From positions 1 through 64,000 of the forward strand of contig JALWTD010000010.1 in NCBI GenBank assembly GCA_027082925.1: a stretch of 64,000 nucleotides of DNA, read 5' to 3'. Below, piece by piece: positions 7,489 to 15,760 of this stretch (its first letter is position 1; the number at the start of each line of letters is the position of its first letter). The notes beneath the pieces were generated by a model, which saw nothing but the letters and a program-made list of their open reading frames with translations, was not told where the DNA came from and ran no database searches. Source of the stretch: Flavobacteriaceae bacterium. Its GTDB lineage: Bacteria > Bacteroidota > Bacteroidia > Flavobacteriales > Flavobacteriaceae. The position numbers and the translations under genes were made by a program.

Positions 7489-8285
7489 TGAGTAAAAAGT
7501 TAAAATTAGAAGAAGCACAAAAAAAATTAGATTTATTGTATCCAGGTAAATTTACACTTATTTCATATTCAGGGTATAAAGATAAATGTAAATTTAAATG
7601 GAATAGTACAGGCGAGATAGATTCTTATTGGTTTTTTAAATTTTTTTTACCGACTTTTAAAAGATTTGAGCCATCTAAAAGAAAATCTGAACACGCTAAA
7701 ATAAAATTATCTTTTAATGAAAGAAAAGAAAGAGTTAAAAAATATACTAATAATGCAAAATTGTTGGAGTTTGATGAAATTACACAAAAATGTAAAGTTG
7801 AATGGCCAAATGGTGAAATAAGTAATCATTCTTATTCTAGCCTACTCAGCACACGCTCAAGACTAGGACCTCCATCAACTAAAGAAGAGCGAACTAAAGC
7901 TACAATGATAAAAAGATATGGATTTGATCATCCATCAAAAGTACCATCTATTGCATTAAAGATAGCTAAAAAAATTAATAATTCTTCTATAAAGTATCAT
8001 TGGGAAACAAATGAGGAATTAGTTTGTCAGGGGAGTTATGAAGCTAAAACGGTTGATTATTTAAATAATAATAAAATAAAATACAAATGGCAATGTGAAA
8101 CTTTTATTTTGCCAAATAATTCTACATATAGACCAGATTTATATTTAATAGATGATGATATGTGGATAGAAATTAAGGGATATTTAAGACCAGATGCTAA
8201 AATAAAATGGGAACTTTTTACTAAAATTAAACCTAATAGTGAAATGTGGACAAAAGAAATTTTAAAATCAAAAAATATATTATAA
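7488..8285 (+). CDS. Putative PD-(D/E)XK homing endonuclease
   Basis: A 265-residue protein with a GTG start behind AAAGGGAA. The middle contains IKRYGFDHPSKVPSI, a motif common in phage homing nucleases (DUF723-like DNA-binding repeat). The C-terminal third holds a nuclease core, YRPDLYL then WIEIKGY, matching the PD-x(n)-ExK signature of the PD-(D/E)XK fold. It probably cuts DNA at a specific phage site. It lies directly upstream of groEL and shows no relation to the HNH genes of the window. Confidence 0.72.
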   Translation: MSKKLKLEEAQKKLDLLYPGKFTLISYSGYKDKCKFKWNSTGEIDSYWFFKFFLPTFKRFEPSKRKSEHAKIKLSFNERKERVKKYTNNAKLLEFDEITQKCKVEWPNGEISNHSYSSLLSTRSRLGPPSTKEERTKATMIKRYGFDHPSKVPSIALKIAKKINNSSIKYHWETNEELVCQGSYEAKTVDYLNNNKIKYKWQCETFILPNNSTYRPDLYLIDDDMWIEIKGYLRPDAKIKWELFTKIKPNSEMWTKEILKSKNIL

Positions 8286-8308
8286 ATTTAAAAATATAGG
8301 AGAATTGC

Positions 8309-9982
8309 ATGTTATATGAGAGATCTAAAGCTAAAGATATCATAGCAGATAAAGAAAAACTTAATAAAATTGTAGGTGAAACTATCGATAAAATGGCCAC
8401 AATTGTCGGATCTACGCTTGGCCCTGGAGGACGAGCTGTTTTGATTGAAAGAGATGGATTACCACCACTCGCGACGAAAGACGGTGTAACTGTAGCTAAA
8501 GCTATTGGAGTTGATAAAGCTGAAAATAATATTATAGTTGAAGCTTGTAAAGAAATTTGCATAAATACAGCTAAAGAAGCTGGAGATGGAACGACTACTG
8601 CGATTGTGTTAGCTAATGCAATCACAAAACACGGTCAAGATTTTGTAAATAGCAATACAAAATATAATCCGCAGAGAATTGTAAATGATCTTGAAGAATT
8701 ATATGAAGATGTAATAGTTCCATATATAAAATCTCAAGCATTATCTGTTGATGATGATGATAAACTACGAAGCGTAGCCACTATCTCTTCAAACGGAGAT
8801 AAGAAAATTGCAGATATTGTTGTAGATGCAGTCATGTCAGCTGGTGAAGATGGGCATATTATTCTTGAAGAAGCTCAAGGTAATGAAATGAGAGTTGAAA
8901 CTATTGATGGATATATTATAACTACAGGACTTAAGGATTTAGGTCAACTTGGACCAATGTTCATCAATGATAGAACAAATCAGCAATGCAAAATGGATAA
9001 TGGATTTGTTTTTTTATACAATGGATCAATAAATGATCTTAAAGCATTAGCATTTGTACAAGAAGCAATAGAGGGAACAGATATATGTGGATCTCCTCTT
9101 ATTCTTATTGCACATGATTTTGCGGATAATGTAATGGACAAAATTGCTCAAAATGTTAAAGGTGGAATAACAATTTGTCCTATCAAAACCCCTAGATCAG
9201 GTTTACCTAATTCTAAAACAGTGTTTTTAGAAGATATGGCTGCTTACACAGGTGGAAAAGTATTTGACCCGTCTAATATTGAAGAAATTGAAGAAGATGA
9301 TTTTGGATCTTTTATATTTGCTAAATCTAACACTTATGAAACTTTTATAATGGCAGAACCAGATGAAGAAAAATTAGAAAGTAGAATTTTAGAACTTAAA
9401 GCATTAGAAGAAGCTTGTTTTTCTGATATGGATAAAATGCATGTTCGTGCTAATATAGCTAAATTAACTGGTGGTATTTCTACTATATTCGTAGGTGGAG
9501 TATCTGATCTTAAGGTCAGAGAACGCAAAGCAAGAGTTGAAGATGCTGTTGAAGCAGTTAGATCTGCTATAGCAGAAGGGACAATAGCTGGTGGTTGTAA
9601 AATTCAATTAGAATTATCTAATCTTATAGCTAATCATAAAAATAAAAAAGCGTCTTGGGTAATTATGGAAAATGCCCTTAAGGAACCATTTAAACTATTG
9701 CTTACAAATTGTGGAGAAGATCACGACAAAGTCCTCAAAGACCTTAAGCCAGGCTATGTATTCGATGCAAATGCGCATAACTACGTTGAAGCTTACAAAG
9801 CGGGTATTATCGAACCGGCAAAAGTCGCTCGTGTTGCTATTGGAAATGCTTTGTCAGTTGCTTCACTTTTAATTACATGCGGGGGAATTGTTTGTGAAAG
9901 AAGAAATCCAGAATTAGAGGCGCAATTAGCAATGGCAAATCAATCATTTAAACAAATGATGAGCACTACTAGCGGATCTTAA
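8309..9982 (+). CDS. groEL: Phage-encoded GroEL-type (group I) chaperonin
   Basis: The 557-residue protein aligns along its length with bacterial GroEL. TLGPGGRAVLIE, TKDGVTVAK and AGDGTTTAIVLANAI form the ATP site (equivalents of E. coli Asp52 and Asp87 are present). KVRERKARVEDAVEAVRSA with EGTIAGG carries the equivalent of the catalytic Asp398. The C-terminal Gly-Gly-Met tail of cellular GroEL is replaced by a short Ser/Thr tail. The apical domain is divergent. Phage chaperonins of this kind help fold capsid or other phage proteins. No GroES was found nearby, so it either uses host GroES or acts alone, as reported for the phage EL chaperonin. AGGAG precedes the ATG. Confidence 0.93.
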   Translation: MLYERSKAKDIIADKEKLNKIVGETIDKMATIVGSTLGPGGRAVLIERDGLPPLATKDGVTVAKAIGVDKAENNIIVEACKEICINTAKEAGDGTTTAIVLANAITKHGQDFVNSNTKYNPQRIVNDLEELYEDVIVPYIKSQALSVDDDDKLRSVATISSNGDKKIADIVVDAVMSAGEDGHIILEEAQGNEMRVETIDGYIITTGLKDLGQLGPMFINDRTNQQCKMDNGFVFLYNGSINDLKALAFVQEAIEGTDICGSPLILIAHDFADNVMDKIAQNVKGGITICPIKTPRSGLPNSKTVFLEDMAAYTGGKVFDPSNIEEIEEDDFGSFIFAKSNTYETFIMAEPDEEKLESRILELKALEEACFSDMDKMHVRANIAKLTGGISTIFVGGVSDLKVRERKARVEDAVEAVRSAIAEGTIAGGCKIQLELSNLIANHKNKKASWVIMENALKEPFKLLLTNCGEDHDKVLKDLKPGYVFDANAHNYVEAYKAGIIEPAKVARVAIGNALSVASLLITCGGIVCERRNPELEAQLAMANQSFKQMMSTTSGS

Positions 9983-9985
9983 TAA

Positions 9986-10036
9986 ATGAAATTATGTACT
10001 AAATGTAAAATTAATAAGACGCTAGATAAGGAATAA
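9986..10036 (+). pseudogene. Remnant of HNH endonuclease N terminus
   Basis: Between groEL and the next gene is a 16-codon ORF whose product begins MKLCTKCKINKTLDKE. This matches the N-terminal zinc knuckle of the window's HNH genes (for example VCTKCNNNLPIDCFY). The stop codon falls where the helix should continue. It is read as what is left of an HNH insertion after deletion. It could be translated but is too short to work. Confidence 0.6.
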
Positions 10037-10037
10037 T

Positions 10038-10742
10038 ATGAAAGCATTATTACAATTAGAGTGGATTCGCTACGTAACAGTGTTATTAATAGGTGTTGCA
10101 ATAGGTGCGATATTCTATCCTTCTAAAACTATCACTAAAGAAGAAATGTACGAACTTAAACAAAAAGTTGTTCGATTAGAGAATGAAAAGAAATTTATTA
10201 CTACATTCTTTGAGAAGAAAATTAATATGGAAAAGTCTCAAAGTAAGAAATATCATGAACAAGTAACTAAAAATATAGAATCACTTAAACAAGAGAATTT
10301 TAGACTTAAGCAGAAAGTATCTGAAAAAAGATTTAAAATTGTTAAACCAGATGGCACTATAGAAGAAAAATGGTTTAAGGAGTCTGAAACAGATGTCGTT
10401 TCTTCAGTTGTAACTAAAATTAAATCAGAGTTTACACGCAAAGTTAAATCAATTGAAAATAAATGGAAAAAAATACATGAAAAAAGAATTAATAAAATTA
10501 AGAAGATGTATGAAAAGAAAATTAAATTGCAAAGTGAATATAAAGAGCGAAAAGTTACTAAAGTAAAGACTGAGATTAATAAGCGTAATTTTGGCATTTC
10601 TTTAGGGTTTACAACTAAACAAAACTATTTCTCGTCAATAACATATGATATATATGGCCCATTCTTTTTAGACATACTTTTAAAATCAAATAATAATTTT
10701 TCAGATAAAGGTGCAGGTATAGGTATTGGGATTAGATTTTAA
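10038..10742 (+). CDS. Membrane-anchored coiled-coil protein, spanin-like
   Basis: The 234-residue protein has an N-terminal membrane segment (about residues 10-28, YVTVLLIGVAIGAIFY) followed by a long Lys/Glu-rich coiled coil (about 35-190). A final stretch of about 45 residues alternates polar and hydrophobic residues and ends GIGIGIRF, a terminal Phe like that of outer-membrane beta proteins. An inner-membrane anchor, periplasmic coiled coil and a beta-rich end would suit an envelope-spanning (unimolecular spanin) role. No Cys lipobox is present. The role is inference from architecture. AAGGA precedes the ATG. Confidence 0.6.
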   Translation: MKALLQLEWIRYVTVLLIGVAIGAIFYPSKTITKEEMYELKQKVVRLENEKKFITTFFEKKINMEKSQSKKYHEQVTKNIESLKQENFRLKQKVSEKRFKIVKPDGTIEEKWFKESETDVVSSVVTKIKSEFTRKVKSIENKWKKIHEKRINKIKKMYEKKIKLQSEYKERKVTKVKTEINKRNFGISLGFTTKQNYFSSITYDIYGPFFLDILLKSNNNFSDKGAGIGIGIRF

Positions 10743-10834
10743 TGTTAAATAAAGTACTAAAATTAATTAAAAAAAATAAAAATAAAATTATAGAAGCTAT
10801 TATAAAAGCTTTATCTAAAATATTGAGGAAATAA
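10742..10834 (+). CDS. 30-residue cationic amphipathic peptide
   Basis: Too short for the ORF track. An ATG overlaps the previous stop (TAATG) and the stop overlaps the next ATG in the same way, which strongly suggests real translational coupling. The peptide starts MLNKVLKLIKK and ends ALSKILRK. It holds about eleven Lys/Arg and one Glu, with Ile/Leu every third to fourth position, an amphipathic helix with membrane-active character. It lies between a spanin-like gene and other envelope-type genes. The function is unknown. Confidence 0.55.
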   Translation: MLNKVLKLIKKNKNKIIEAIIKALSKILRK

Positions 10835-11184
10835 TGCCTAAATATGTATATAAATGTGAATGTGGAATATCTTTTCAAAAATATGTTAAATCTACAATTA
10901 AAGAATGTAAGTGCGAATGTGGTAAGATGGCCAAACGCCAAATGCCTAATTTAAGAGGTCTTAAAAATACAGAGACAGTAGATAAATTTACTAATAAAAA
11001 ACACTTAAATAATCATCAAGAAATTTTAAAAGAACGTAAGGCAGATCATTATTGGGAAGTCCTGGTTCCTAAAATGGTAAACTCTGGCACTTATTCTATA
11101 GAGACAATGTTAGAACGAGGATGGGTGTATTATAATGAAAAAAAAGAATTAGTAACTAGAACCAAACCGCCTCAAAAATCATAA
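10834..11184 (+). CDS. FmdB-like zinc-ribbon protein
   Basis: A 116-residue protein beginning MPKYVYKCECGISF and followed by CKCECGKMAKR, the two Cys-x-Cys knuckles of an FmdB-type zinc ribbon. Proteins of this class are small nucleic-acid- or protein-binding regulators; the target is unknown. The remaining 75 residues are hydrophilic and not recognised. GAGGAA precedes the start, and both ends overlap the neighbours by the TAATG arrangement. Confidence 0.65.
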   Translation: MPKYVYKCECGISFQKYVKSTIKECKCECGKMAKRQMPNLRGLKNTETVDKFTNKKHLNNHQEILKERKADHYWEVLVPKMVNSGTYSIETMLERGWVYYNEKKELVTRTKPPQKS

Positions 11185-11588
11185 TGAAAATAGCCATATT
11201 AATATCCCTATTATTGCATTTATTTATATTTTTGAATATTTCAAAAGACACAAAAAAGAAACCAAAGCCTAATCCCAAACATAAAATAGCAAAAAAGACT
11301 AAAGTTAAAATTAAGTTCACTGATATGACGAAAGTTGGCAAAAAGACATGTTCAAATTTTTATATAGGTATTGGTATATCTTATAGTCGCTTACTTTGGG
11401 AAGTGTTAGATGTTGCACCTGGTGGACCTGCTTATTTTGCTGATATTAGAGTTGGTGATATTTTATTAACAAATGAAAAGTATGAAGACTTAAAGATTAA
11501 TACTCTAGTAAAGGTTACTATTCTTAGAAATGGTATAACCATTACAAAGAAACTTAAAATTAGTAAAATTTGTGAACGTGAGGAGTAA
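11184..11588 (+). CDS. Membrane-anchored PDZ-domain protein
   Basis: A 134-residue protein with three parts. It has an N-terminal membrane helix (AILISLLLHLFIFLNI) and a Lys/Pro-rich linker (KKKPKPNPKHK). Residues 55-130 form a PDZ-like domain (YIGIGISYS, then VLDVAPGGPAYFADIRVGDIL and VKVTILRNG). The layout, with a short cytoplasmic end, one helix containing His and a Lys-Pro linker, resembles TonB or GspC envelope proteins. PDZ domains bind C-terminal peptides, so it may hold a host periplasmic protease or secretion component. It is coupled by TAATG to the zinc-ribbon gene. Confidence 0.65.
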   Translation: MKIAILISLLLHLFIFLNISKDTKKKPKPNPKHKIAKKTKVKIKFTDMTKVGKKTCSNFYIGIGISYSRLLWEVLDVAPGGPAYFADIRVGDILLTNEKYEDLKINTLVKVTILRNGITITKKLKISKICEREE

Positions 11589-11590
11589 TT

Positions 11591-13300
11591 TTGAAAATTA
11601 ATTGTTTAGAAATTAACAATATACTTTCAATAGAGCATGCATCTTTAACCTTTGAAGATACTGGATTAGTTTTAATAGAAGGATATGATTATGACACGGG
11701 CAGAGCAAATGGCGCTGGAAAATCAGCTATATTCAATGCTTTATCGTTTGCTTTATACAACAAAGTACCGAGACGAATTACTAAATCTGAAATCGTACGT
11801 AAAGGGTGCAAAAAGGGGAGTACATATGTTGAAGTTTCAACTAATGTTGGACGATATGGCATTAAGAGATCCAGGCCTATGGCGGTTCAGTTCTTTAAAG
11901 ACGGAAAAGAAATAGATATGACTCAAGAAGAGTTTGAAGAAATAATTGGACTCAATTACGAACAATTTCTAATTACAATGTATACTGCCCAAGATACACC
12001 AGAAAAATTTATAAATTTAAATGATTCACAAAAGAAAAACTTTATATTAAAAATAATGAAATTAGGTCAATTTTCTAAAGCTAAATTAGAAACTACTGAG
12101 CAACAAAAAAAATTAAAACAAGAAAAAGAAATAATTAAAACTAAATTAGATGGATATAAAACTAATATTGAAATATATAAAGATTCAATAGTTGATCCTA
12201 TTATTATACAGTCTAAAATAGAACAAAATAATAAAGATATAACTACATATATAAATGCAATTAAAAAATTAGAAGATATTAAAGAGCCTGATATGTCTAA
12301 ATATATAGATACTGAAAATAAAATTCAACAAGAACTAATGAATATACATACTATTAAAATTCAGTGCCAAACTAAAAGAGAAGAATTAACACAATTACAA
12401 AATATATCACCAGACGATCAATGTCCAGAATGTAATGCTGATCTTAATATAATTAATGGCCGTTTACATAAAGTTGGAAATCAATCTATTATAGACGAGC
12501 AAATCAAAAAAATTAATTCTCAAATTAATACATATGAGATTGATATTGCTAAAGAGAGCGATATTAAAGAACTTATTTGTAAAATCAAACTCAAAAAATT
12601 AGAAAAATATGCTGACTATAATAGCGCGCAACAGTCTATCTCTGAATATAAAAATTCTATAAACTTAAAGACAGCAGAAAATAAAAACTTAATATCACAA
12701 ATTGCTAAAAATGATGAAATAAAAATTAAAATAAAAGACATAGTTAATAATGCTAAACTTATAAGTATGAGATTAACGGAAGTAAATAATGAGCTTTTAT
12801 TGCTGGATGCTGTTAGTTCTATATTCGACTCAACTGGGGCACCTGCATATGTTATGGATAATATAGTTGATAGTTTTAATGAATCAGTATCAGAATTTAT
12901 TGGTGAAATATGGCCAAATGCGACTTATTCCCTACAAACATATAAGACTAATAAAGATAAGTCAATTAAAGCTAAATTTTCAGAAATACTTACTATTAAT
13001 GGTAAAGATAGGTCAATAGGGTCATTGTCTGGCGGAGAAGTTAGGGCATTATCATTGGTATTAGATTTTGCCATAATAGAGGTTCTAAGCGCTCAATACG
13101 GTCTCTCATTGAATCCTATTATCTTAGATGAACCATTTAATGGATTAGATTCTGTTGGTAGAGAAATGATTATAGATCTTTTAACTAAATTCTCTCAATT
13201 TCGTCAAATATGGATAGTTGACCACGCTACAGAAGTTAAGGCGATGTTTGATAAAACAATTATGGTAGAAAAGCGCAATGGAATATCTAAGATAGTTTAG
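11591..13300 (+). CDS. SbcC/gp46-like recombination ATPase
   Basis: The ATPase half of a Rad50/SbcC-type nuclease complex (T4 gp46). With the gp47/SbcD-like nuclease at 25840 it should process DNA ends for recombination-dependent replication. The 569 residues show Walker A RANGAGKSA (about 38-46), a coiled coil with a zinc hook CPEC near residue 280, the SGGE signature, and Walker B IILDEPFNGLD near 515. The start is TTG at 11591, supported by GAGGAG five bases upstream. The ATPase and nuclease genes are normally adjacent; here they are about 12.5 kb apart. Confidence 0.9.
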   Translation: MKINCLEINNILSIEHASLTFEDTGLVLIEGYDYDTGRANGAGKSAIFNALSFALYNKVPRRITKSEIVRKGCKKGSTYVEVSTNVGRYGIKRSRPMAVQFFKDGKEIDMTQEEFEEIIGLNYEQFLITMYTAQDTPEKFINLNDSQKKNFILKIMKLGQFSKAKLETTEQQKKLKQEKEIIKTKLDGYKTNIEIYKDSIVDPIIIQSKIEQNNKDITTYINAIKKLEDIKEPDMSKYIDTENKIQQELMNIHTIKIQCQTKREELTQLQNISPDDQCPECNADLNIINGRLHKVGNQSIIDEQIKKINSQINTYEIDIAKESDIKELICKIKLKKLEKYADYNSAQQSISEYKNSINLKTAENKNLISQIAKNDEIKIKIKDIVNNAKLISMRLTEVNNELLLLDAVSSIFDSTGAPAYVMDNIVDSFNESVSEFIGEIWPNATYSLQTYKTNKDKSIKAKFSEILTINGKDRSIGSLSGGEVRALSLVLDFAIIEVLSAQYGLSLNPIILDEPFNGLDSVGREMIIDLLTKFSQFRQIWIVDHATEVKAMFDKTIMVEKRNGISKIV

Positions 13301-13307
13301 ATTATGG

Positions 13308-13313
13308 TATAAT
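13308..13313 (+). promoter_or_regulatory. Extended -10 promoter
   Basis: ATTATGGTATAAT includes an extended -10 (TGGTATAAT). The leader before the ATG at 13338 contains AAAGGAT. Confidence 0.6.
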
Positions 13314-13337
13314 AAAGTCATACAAAGGATAATAAGT

Positions 13338-14282
13338 ATGACCGATAATCTAAAAGATAAGTTATTGAAATTAAAAGAGCAATTATCTAAGGCTATGAAA
13401 CAAGGTGGAATTGGCGGTCAAGGCGCTGTTAAGGCAGGAGCAGTTCTTCCCTCAATTAAAAGAGTAACTTCAGCTGGAAAAGCAGGCGGTAATAACTCAA
13501 CAACTCCTAGTGTAGGTATTACTCAACCATCTAAAAAAAATCCAATTAAGCAAGCCGAACAAATTCAAAATAAAGATCTTAAAGATATTAAAATGCAAGA
13601 TGCACAAGCTCAACTAAAAAGCAACCCTTTAATTAAATTTGATAAAAATGGACAATGGTCACTAAATAAGGCAGAAAAGAAATCTAAAGTTTTAATAAGA
13701 AAACCCGGAGAAAGCAAAGGAATCACTTCTACTAAGCGTAATGACAAAAAAGCTCAAGCTGAAATGGAGGCAAAATTAAAAGATCCTAATTTTAAATTAA
13801 AGGCATTAATGCATCAACAAAAAGAAGCTAATAAATATGCTGCATATGATAAATCAGTCGAAACATTCGATCCAGACCATAGACCGCCTGTAGCCAATAA
13901 AAAAAGAACTGCTACATATATTGCGCAGTTTAATAGGAGAAAAGAAGCGCCTGATAAAAAATTAATTAATAGAGAAAATAAAGGTGAATTAAAAATAAAA
14001 AAATCTTTAATTAAATTTGATAAAAATGGACAATGGTCATTAGATAAATCTGGATATAAAGGTTATACAGAAACCGACAATATAAAGCGTAAAGAAAACA
14101 ATATGCCAGAAACAACAGGTATACATACTATGAATAGTGTTAAAAGATATGGAGGTTCTGGTCCAAATGCAGCTACTCGTGAAGTTGCAGAAATGAGACG
14201 CAAGTCTAAAAAAAATCCAGTTAAAATTTATAGTAAAGAAGAAATAGAGGCTATAAATGCAGAACGTAAAAAACAAGGATAG
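13338..14282 (+). CDS. Hypothetical low-complexity protein with internal repeat
   Basis: A 314-residue Lys/Gln/Asn/Gly-rich, probably disordered protein. The 12-residue motif LIKFDKNGQWSL occurs twice (about residues 97 and 222). Short Lys-Asn-Pro motifs (SKKNPIK, SKKNPVK) recur at both ends. The composition suggests a virion-internal or scaffold protein, but its family is unknown. It has its own extended -10 promoter and ends 4 nt before a 44-residue ORF. Confidence 0.65.
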   Translation: MTDNLKDKLLKLKEQLSKAMKQGGIGGQGAVKAGAVLPSIKRVTSAGKAGGNNSTTPSVGITQPSKKNPIKQAEQIQNKDLKDIKMQDAQAQLKSNPLIKFDKNGQWSLNKAEKKSKVLIRKPGESKGITSTKRNDKKAQAEMEAKLKDPNFKLKALMHQQKEANKYAAYDKSVETFDPDHRPPVANKKRTATYIAQFNRRKEAPDKKLINRENKGELKIKKSLIKFDKNGQWSLDKSGYKGYTETDNIKRKENNMPETTGIHTMNSVKRYGGSGPNAATREVAEMRRKSKKNPVKIYSKEEIEAINAERKKQG

Positions 14283-14286
14283 CTGG

Positions 14287-14421
14287 ATGCAAAAAATAGA
14301 AGAAAAAATAGATTTAAAGCTTATTGAATTACTTTGCATCTTATCGATATTAAATGAACTTCAATCTAAACCAGTCACAAAAGAATTCCAAAAATTAAGC
14401 ATAAAGAACATTTTAGATTAA
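14287..14421 (+). CDS. Small hypothetical protein (44 aa)
   Basis: Below the track's size cut-off. It starts 4 nt after the previous stop, with AAGGA eight bases upstream. The product begins MQKIEEKIDLKLIELL and reads as two short helices. It may be a small regulator or a chance ORF. Support comes from spacing and the ribosome-binding site only. Confidence 0.4.
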   Translation: MQKIEEKIDLKLIELLCILSILNELQSKPVTKEFQKLSIKNILD

Positions 14422-14430
14422 TAGTCTAAG

Positions 14431-14436
14431 TATAAT
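14431..14436 (+). promoter_or_regulatory. -10 box upstream of phoH
   Basis: AAGTATAAT, about 30 nt before the ATG at 14467. The leader carries CAAAGGAAAT. Confidence 0.5.
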
Positions 14437-14466
14437 CTCACTATAAGACTTAAGCAAAGGAAATAA

Positions 14467-15747
14467 ATGAAGAAAAAGTTCGTACTAGACACAAATGTCA
14501 TCCTTTCAGATCCAAAATGTATTTATAAATTTGACGATAATGATATTCATATTCCACTAATAGTTATTGAAGAAGTAGATCGGCATAAAAAAGGTCAAGA
14601 ACAAAAAGCGCGCAATGCTAGGGCATTTGCTAGAGAAGTAGATGAATTAAGAAAAAAAGGTGGATTAGCAAATGGTGTTAAGCTTTATACTGGCGGCAAA
14701 TTATTTCTTACTGTAGTAAAACAAGATGAAAAAATTCCATTGGGTCTTGATCTTAAAATAAACGATGATTTGATTTTATATACTGCATTTAAAATTGGTG
14801 GTATAGTAGTATCTAAAGATTTAAATGTGAGACTTAAGGCAGATGCCATTAAAGTTCCAGCTGAAGATTATAAAGCTGGAAAAGTCCAAGTTGAAAACGA
14901 TAAATTATATTCAGGTCATAATAGTACCTATGTAACTAAAGAAGAACTAGATGAGTTTAGAGGCAATGGCATTATTAAATTTAAGGGTAAGCATGATAAT
15001 GAATACTTTATCATTAAAGAAGATGGCAATGATAAAAATTCTGCTTTAGGTAGATATTCTAAAATATCTGGAGGATTAGTTCCTTTAATTAGTAATCAAG
15101 CTACGTGGGGAATTACACCTAAAAATGCAGAACAAAGATTTGCATTGGATGCTCTTTTAAATGATGATATTAAGTTAGTATCTTTAGTCGGTAAAGCTGG
15201 TACTGGCAAAACACTATTAGCTGTAGCTGCTGGATTAGCAAAAACGCTAGAAGAATCTAAATATAAGAAGATATTAATTTCAAGACCGGTTATCCCTATG
15301 GGTAAAGATATAGGATTTCTCCCTGGGTCATTAGAAGAAAAACTTGATCCATGGATGCAACCAATTTATGATAATTTAGATTATTTATTTGGTGAACATG
15401 GCGGAATGAATCAACAGTGGAAAATGTTAGTTGAACAAGGTTTAATTAAAGTTGAAGCTCTTACTTATATTAGAGGACGTTCAATACCAGAACAGTTTTT
15501 GATTGTTGATGAAGCACAAAACTTATCAACTCATGAAATTAAAACTATCATAACCCGTGTTGGAGAAGGAACAAAAGTAGTTTTAACTGGTGATGCCGAC
15601 CAAATCGATAGTCCTTATTTGGATTGTATAAATAATGGTTTAACATACGCAGCAGATAGAATGAAAAATGAGAGTATTGTAGCCCATATTGAACTTACTA
15701 AAGGTGAGCGTTCTAAATTAGCAGATTTAGCGGCAAAGTTATTGTAA
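14467..15747 (+). CDS. phoH: PIN-PhoH family protein (PhoH2-like)
   Basis: The 426-residue protein has an N-terminal PIN ribonuclease domain (FVLDTNVILSDP at the start, with EEVDRHK and later acidic residues such as NDDLIL). A C-terminal PhoH ATPase follows, with Walker A GKAGTGKT near residue 240, ISRPVIPMG, and Walker B FLIVDEAQN. PIN-PhoH proteins unwind and cut RNA in an ATP-dependent way. phoH genes are very common in marine and other phages, but their role in infection is not settled. The acidic residues of the PIN site appear intact. Its own promoter and ribosome-binding site precede it. Confidence 0.9.
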   Translation: MKKKFVLDTNVILSDPKCIYKFDDNDIHIPLIVIEEVDRHKKGQEQKARNARAFAREVDELRKKGGLANGVKLYTGGKLFLTVVKQDEKIPLGLDLKINDDLILYTAFKIGGIVVSKDLNVRLKADAIKVPAEDYKAGKVQVENDKLYSGHNSTYVTKEELDEFRGNGIIKFKGKHDNEYFIIKEDGNDKNSALGRYSKISGGLVPLISNQATWGITPKNAEQRFALDALLNDDIKLVSLVGKAGTGKTLLAVAAGLAKTLEESKYKKILISRPVIPMGKDIGFLPGSLEEKLDPWMQPIYDNLDYLFGEHGGMNQQWKMLVEQGLIKVEALTYIRGRSIPEQFLIVDEAQNLSTHEIKTIITRVGEGTKVVLTGDADQIDSPYLDCINNGLTYAADRMKNESIVAHIELTKGERSKLADLAAKLL

Positions 15748-15748
15748 G

Positions 15749-15754
15749 TATAAT
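15749..15754 (+). promoter_or_regulatory. -10 box 6 nt upstream of RuvC-like gene (leaderless)
   Basis: AAGTATAAT overlaps the end of phoH and lies exactly 6 nt before the ATG at 15761, with no Shine-Dalgarno site. Confidence 0.55.
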
Positions 15755-15760
15755 GCTAGT

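Noticed and set aside
8233-8625. Minus-strand ORF of 130 residues over groEL start
   Set aside because: Antisense to the conserved GroEL N terminus; its hydrophobic sequence is an artefact of that.
10253-10597. Minus-strand ORF of 114 residues with apparent membrane segments
   Set aside because: Antisense of a Lys-rich coiled coil (AAA/AAG read as TTT/CTT), not a membrane protein.
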